This document shows, piece by piece, positions 6,569 to 9,746 of a stretch of 9,746 bases of DNA; position 1 is the first letter of the stretch, and each line of letters opens with the position of its first letter. Origin of the DNA: Anaerolineae bacterium (GTDB lineage: Bacteria > Chloroflexota > Anaerolineae > B4-G1); the NCBI GenBank assembly GCA_030612585.1, contig JAUWNP010000167.1:1-9746 (forward strand), written 5' to 3'. The position numbers were made by a program, and so were the translations under genes. Under the pieces are notes generated by a model. It did not search any database. It was not told where the DNA came from and was given only the letters and a program-made list of their open reading frames with translations.

Positions 6569-9500
6569 CTACCGGTCGAACCTCTCCGGTACCAGAAAGG
6601 TCACAGCCACAGGGAACATACGTGGCTGCGGGTCGGCAAAGCGCGCGCGGATGGCCGCTTGCTCGGCCTCGATCTCGCCTGGAATCTGATCCAGGCGTGC
6701 CCGCAAAGCCTGGGTGTTGCGGGTGAGTTGGGTGCGCTCGGCGTTGCTCCAGAGTTCCAACTGGCGGTACGCTGGCGCTGTCAACTCCTGCTCGATGGCG
6801 GCTGCCAGTTCGGTGAGCACCGCCTCGATATCGGCGGCCTCCTTGGTCGCGCGTTCCTGCAGGAGCCTTTCCAGGCCAGCGGTGCGGGCCTTCATCCGGG
6901 CTTCCAACGCTTGCTCCAACGAAGGCCGTAGCGTGGGCCACAACAGTGCTAATCGCTGTTGTGTTTCAACTGATACCGGCTTGTCCAGCATTGTCTGCAG
7001 GGCGGACTCGGTCTGCCCCACGTTCATCCGGCGGAAGCGCCCCTCGTGGATAAAGCCGCCTGCCGTGATGATCTCCTCGTGCAGCCGGTGGCTATCACCG
7101 CCGATCACCACCAGGCGAGCGTGCGCAACGACGGCAGGTGTATCCAGGGCGTGGTTGGGCACGCGCCGGGCGGTGACACGGTACAAGCCTTGGCGTCCCT
7201 CCGGCGACCAGACCTCGGCCCGCAGCAGGCGGAGCGACATCTGCACCAGGCGATGGTTGAGGTGGGCCAGCACCACGTCATCACGACCCTTGATCAGTTC
7301 GTGGTCGAAGACAATCGGACGAACTTCGCCCGTGTGTGGGTGGGCCAACCCCTCGGTGCACGCGATCCAACTGCCGCTCAACGGGGGCAGGTGGAATGCT
7401 TGTGAAGACCGTAAAGACCTGACAGGTTTTCCGAAACCTGTCAGGTCTGGCAGGTCAATGGGGCGCAAAGGGAGCTGTCCGGCCAGTTCCAGGGCAATGT
7501 GCACCACGGACTGCACGTGCTCCGGCGTCAGGTGCAAGGTTTGGCGGGTTTCCTGCAATTGCTGAAAGTGGCGCTGAATTTGCCTGAGCAGGTCGCGCTC
7601 AAACTTGAGCATCTTGCGCACCGCTCCCGCCTCTTCCTCGGCCAGTTGCGTCTCCAACTGGGTACGCCGGCCCAACATCGCCTCCTCCACCTGCTGGGCG
7701 ATGACTGGCCCCACTTTGCCCAGGTCCTCGCGGATCTGTTCCACCTTTTCGGCGGCTCGCACCAGGAACTCCAGGTCGGCTTCGAGGTCGCTGGGGGGTA
7801 CGGCTCGGGCATCGGACACCCGCCGCTTGTAGCCCTGGCCCGCAAAGTGATAGATCAGCGGGTCGTGTCTTTGGCCGTGCCGGTCAATGCGGCCGTTGCG
7901 CTGTTCCATCCGGTTCGGATTCCAGGGGATCTCCAGGTGTATCAGGCGGTGGCAGTGATTCTGCAGGTCAATGCCCTCCGACGCCGCGTCGGTGGCCAGC
8001 AAGATGCGCACCGGGCTCTGGTCGGGGCTGGCCTGGAACGCGGCCTTGATTCGCTCGCGCTGTTCGCCATCCATGCCACCATATAGCGTCATCAGCCGGT
8101 CGCCAGTCGCCAACCCCTCGGCCACCAGAATCTCGTGCAGCCAGTTCTGTGTCGCGCGGTACTCGGTGAAGATGATGACTCGCTCATCAGACCACTTTCC
8201 GTCGGGCTTGACGATCTCGCGCAGTTGTTTGATCAGAGACTTGGTCTTGCAATCGCGCTGGGCCATGGCCTTCGCGGCCCACTGGCGCATCTGGTCTAAC
8301 AGCCAACGCTCACGGGGGCCAAGTTCCCGGAACATCCGGGTGGCCGTATCTACGGCTCCGCTGGTGGCCTCTTCGTACTCGTCATCGTCGGCGTAATCCT
8401 CGTCTATTTGAGCAATCTGGCGGCGCAGGATGCCCACAGATGGTCGGGCCGGGTGTTTGGCCCGCCGCGTGGTTTCAACCGTTTCAACCAGAGATTGCTC
8501 GTGCTTTGCCAGAGTCGTAGCAAAGGCCGCCGGAGAGAAAAACAGTCGCTTCTTGAGGAGTTTGAGGACAAACTCGGTGGCGAAGCGTTCAGTGTTCTCC
8601 TGGGCACTAGCCTGGCGCAGTCCGGTGTACTCTTTGAGCCAGGCATGCACTTGCTTCTCTTCCTCCGAGTAGACGACTTCGATCACGTGCAGACGACGAT
8701 GGGGGAAGCGAGGCTTGCCATCCCACTCGTCCACGAATTCCGACTTGAGCCGTCGCACCATCACGGTCTCTAATTGTCGTTGATCAGGCACTACGCCGCG
8801 GGCAAAGCGCTGGTTGTCCAGCAGTTCGAGCAGTGCCGAGAAGCTCTCCCGATAGCCATTGTGCGGGGTCGCCGTGAGGAACAGTTTGTGCTCAAAGTGC
8901 GGGGCGATGGTACGAACGGCCTGGGTTCGCAGAGAATCTATCGCGTAGCGACCGGTTCCGGATGGGGCGACGTTGTGGGCTTCGTCCACCACCAGGATGT
9001 CGAAACGGCGGGGGTAGGTGGTTCTGTCGGGCAAGGCTTCGCGGAACAGGCGCATGGGCCGTTCCCGCTTCAGGAAGTCAATGGACGTAATGAGACGCGG
9101 AAAATGCGACCAGGGGTTGACGTGAATCCCACGGCTGCGGCGCAGTTGCTGCATCAACCGGCTGTCCACAATGCGGAATTCCAGCCCGAACTTGTCCCGC
9201 ATCTGGTCGCGCCAGTGGATCTGCAGGCCGGCAGGGCAAACGACCAGTACCGTTCGCGCCCGGTTGCGTACGATGAGTTCCTGGATCACCAGTCCTGCCT
9301 CTATCGTCTTGCCCAGCCCCACGTCGTCGGCAATGAGCAGGTTGACCCGAGGCATCTGCACCGCCCGCACCAGTGGATCGAGTTGGTAATCCTCGATTTC
9401 GACGCCACTGCGGAACGGGGCCTGCAGGGCGCTAATATCGGCCGAGGCAATCGCCCCCCAGCGTACCGCGTCGAGAAAGGCGTCGAGGCATTGGGGTGGG

Positions 9501-9746
9501 TCAAACCCTGTGGGATCGGGTAGCTCTACCTTTTCGCTGACACGAGCGCCTGGTTCCAATTCCCAGACCACCTGTAAGCCTTCCCCCAGCGCGTCATCCT
9601 CGATTGAAGTGAGCGTCACAAGATTCTGAGGGGCAGATTGGCTGCCCAAGGGGGGCGGAGTCAGGGTGCTGGACAGGACATCCGTCACGACGTAACGTCG
9701 TTGCCGCACTGTAACGATCTGACCTTGTTCGGGGATGTTGCCTGGA
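6569..9746 (-). CDS. drmD: DISARM SNF2-like helicase DrmD (5' end outside window)
   Basis: This is a superfamily 2 helicase/translocase of the SNF2 type, the ATP-driven motor of class 1 DISARM anti-phage defence. Numbering is from the first in-window GTG (9709). Residues 121-140 hold Walker A (DDVGLGKT), 240-245 hold the DEAH box (VVDEAH), and 279-281 hold motif III (TAT). The C-terminal helicase lobe has IIFTEYR near 510, TDAASEGIDLQ near 573 and the arginine-finger motif RNGRIDRHGQ near 603. A long, partly coiled-coil C-terminal region follows. The frame stays open above 9709 (PGNIPEQGQIVTV), and 9709 is probably an internal Val codon, because relatives as I remember them begin just upstream with GQ-V-VRQRRYVV. 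The true start therefore lies beyond the window. At least 1058 residues are visible, close to the usual family size. The stop is TAG, 36 bp before the next gene. An in-frame palindrome interrupts the region near residue 760. The family call rests on recalled similarity across the N-terminal half; the helicase assignment itself is certain. Confidence 0.87.
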   Translation of the reverse strand, partial: PGNIPEQGQIVTVRQRRYVVTDVLSSTLTPPPLGSQSAPQNLVTLTSIEDDALGEGLQVVWELEPGARVSEKVELPDPTGFDPPQCLDAFLDAVRWGAIASADISALQAPFRSGVEIEDYQLDPLVRAVQMPRVNLLIADDVGLGKTIEAGLVIQELIVRNRARTVLVVCPAGLQIHWRDQMRDKFGLEFRIVDSRLMQQLRRSRGIHVNPWSHFPRLITSIDFLKRERPMRLFREALPDRTTYPRRFDILVVDEAHNVAPSGTGRYAIDSLRTQAVRTIAPHFEHKLFLTATPHNGYRESFSALLELLDNQRFARGVVPDQRQLETVMVRRLKSEFVDEWDGKPRFPHRRLHVIEVVYSEEEKQVHAWLKEYTGLRQASAQENTERFATEFVLKLLKKRLFFSPAAFATTLAKHEQSLVETVETTRRAKHPARPSVGILRRQIAQIDEDYADDDEYEEATSGAVDTATRMFRELGPRERWLLDQMRQWAAKAMAQRDCKTKSLIKQLREIVKPDGKWSDERVIIFTEYRATQNWLHEILVAEGLATGDRLMTLYGGMDGEQRERIKAAFQASPDQSPVRILLATDAASEGIDLQNHCHRLIHLEIPWNPNRMEQRNGRIDRHGQRHDPLIYHFAGQGYKRRVSDARAVPPSDLEADLEFLVRAAEKVEQIREDLGKVGPVIAQQVEEAMLGRRTQLETQLAEEEAGAVRKMLKFERDLLRQIQRHFQQLQETRQTLHLTPEHVQSVVHIALELAGQLPLRPIDLPDLTGFGKPVRSLRSSQAFHLPPLSGSWIACTEGLAHPHTGEVRPIVFDHELIKGRDDVVLAHLNHRLVQMSLRLLRAEVWSPEGRQGLYRVTARRVPNHALDTPAVVAHARLVVIGGDSHRLHEEIITAGGFIHEGRFRRMNVGQTESALQTMLDKPVSVETQQRLALLWPTLRPSLEQALEARMKARTAGLERLLQERATKEAADIEAVLTELAAAIEQELTAPAYRQLELWSNAERTQLTRNTQALRARLDQIPGEIEAEQAAIRARFADPQPRMFPVAVTFLVPERFDR
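7415..7448. repeat. Perfect palindrome embedded in drmD
   Basis: The arms agacctgacaggttt (7415-7429) and aaacctgtcaggtct (7434-7448) are perfectly complementary over 15 bp around the 4-nt loop tccg. The extra half-copies gacc (7417 region) and caggtc (7451-7456) flank it. On the minus strand it encodes in-frame DLTGFGKPVRSL inside the helicase C-terminal region. It has no T-tract, so it does not look like a terminator. It resembles a dispersed REP-like palindrome that landed in frame; that it is dispersed in the genome is inferred. Confidence 0.75.

Noticed and set aside
8774..9523. 249-codon plus-strand open frame
   Set aside because: It is antisense to the helicase Walker A and DEAH region of drmD, which is the real gene.
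1..9746. BREX or Pgl system
   Set aside because: A large adenine methyltransferase and a helicase also occur there, but no BrxC-type ATPase, PglZ phosphatase or Lon-like gene is seen, and the helicase matches DrmD better.

Overview
All supported genes lie on the minus strand and read from high to low coordinates, apparently as one operon whose promoter is beyond the right edge. The core is an SNF2/DEAD-type helicase that I recognise as DISARM DrmD (6569 to the right edge, start outside the window), an uncharacterised 271-aa protein (5717-6532), and a very large Eco57I-type N6-adenine methyltransferase that resembles class 1 DISARM DrmMI (1429-5706, interrupted). DISARM restricts phage and uses DrmMI to mark host DNA. 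The other DISARM core genes (drmA, drmB, drmC) are not in the window, so the full system is not proven here.

The methyltransferase gene is broken by a 121-bp MITE-like element at 2026-2146. It has perfect 12-bp terminal inverted repeats and an 8-bp target duplication (2018-2025 and 2147-2154). Removing the element and one duplication copy restores an uninterrupted reading frame of about 1382 codons. The net insertion is 129 bp (43 codons), so the frame is kept across it, and one TAA inside the element is the only in-frame stop. The predicted product is a 1203-aa protein with the catalytic motifs but without the last ~198 residues.

Downstream are a 94-aa orphan protein (1118-1402), a GTG-started TPR protein overlapping it by 4 bp (456-1121), a ~30-codon relic of a second, diverged methyltransferase 3' end (361-452), and a gene of unknown function that starts at 344 and runs off the left edge.

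Three other palindromic or G/C-rich dispersed-repeat-like segments sit in frame inside coding sequence: two in the methyltransferase (5301-5360 and 3686-3727) and one in drmD (7415-7448). Such repeats inside genes, the fairly high GC content and the protein style suggest a repeat-rich environmental bacterium. Chloroflexota (Anaerolineae-like) is my best guess from memory of similar repeats, held with low confidence. I saw no tRNA, rRNA, CRISPR array, transposase gene or supported plus-strand gene.
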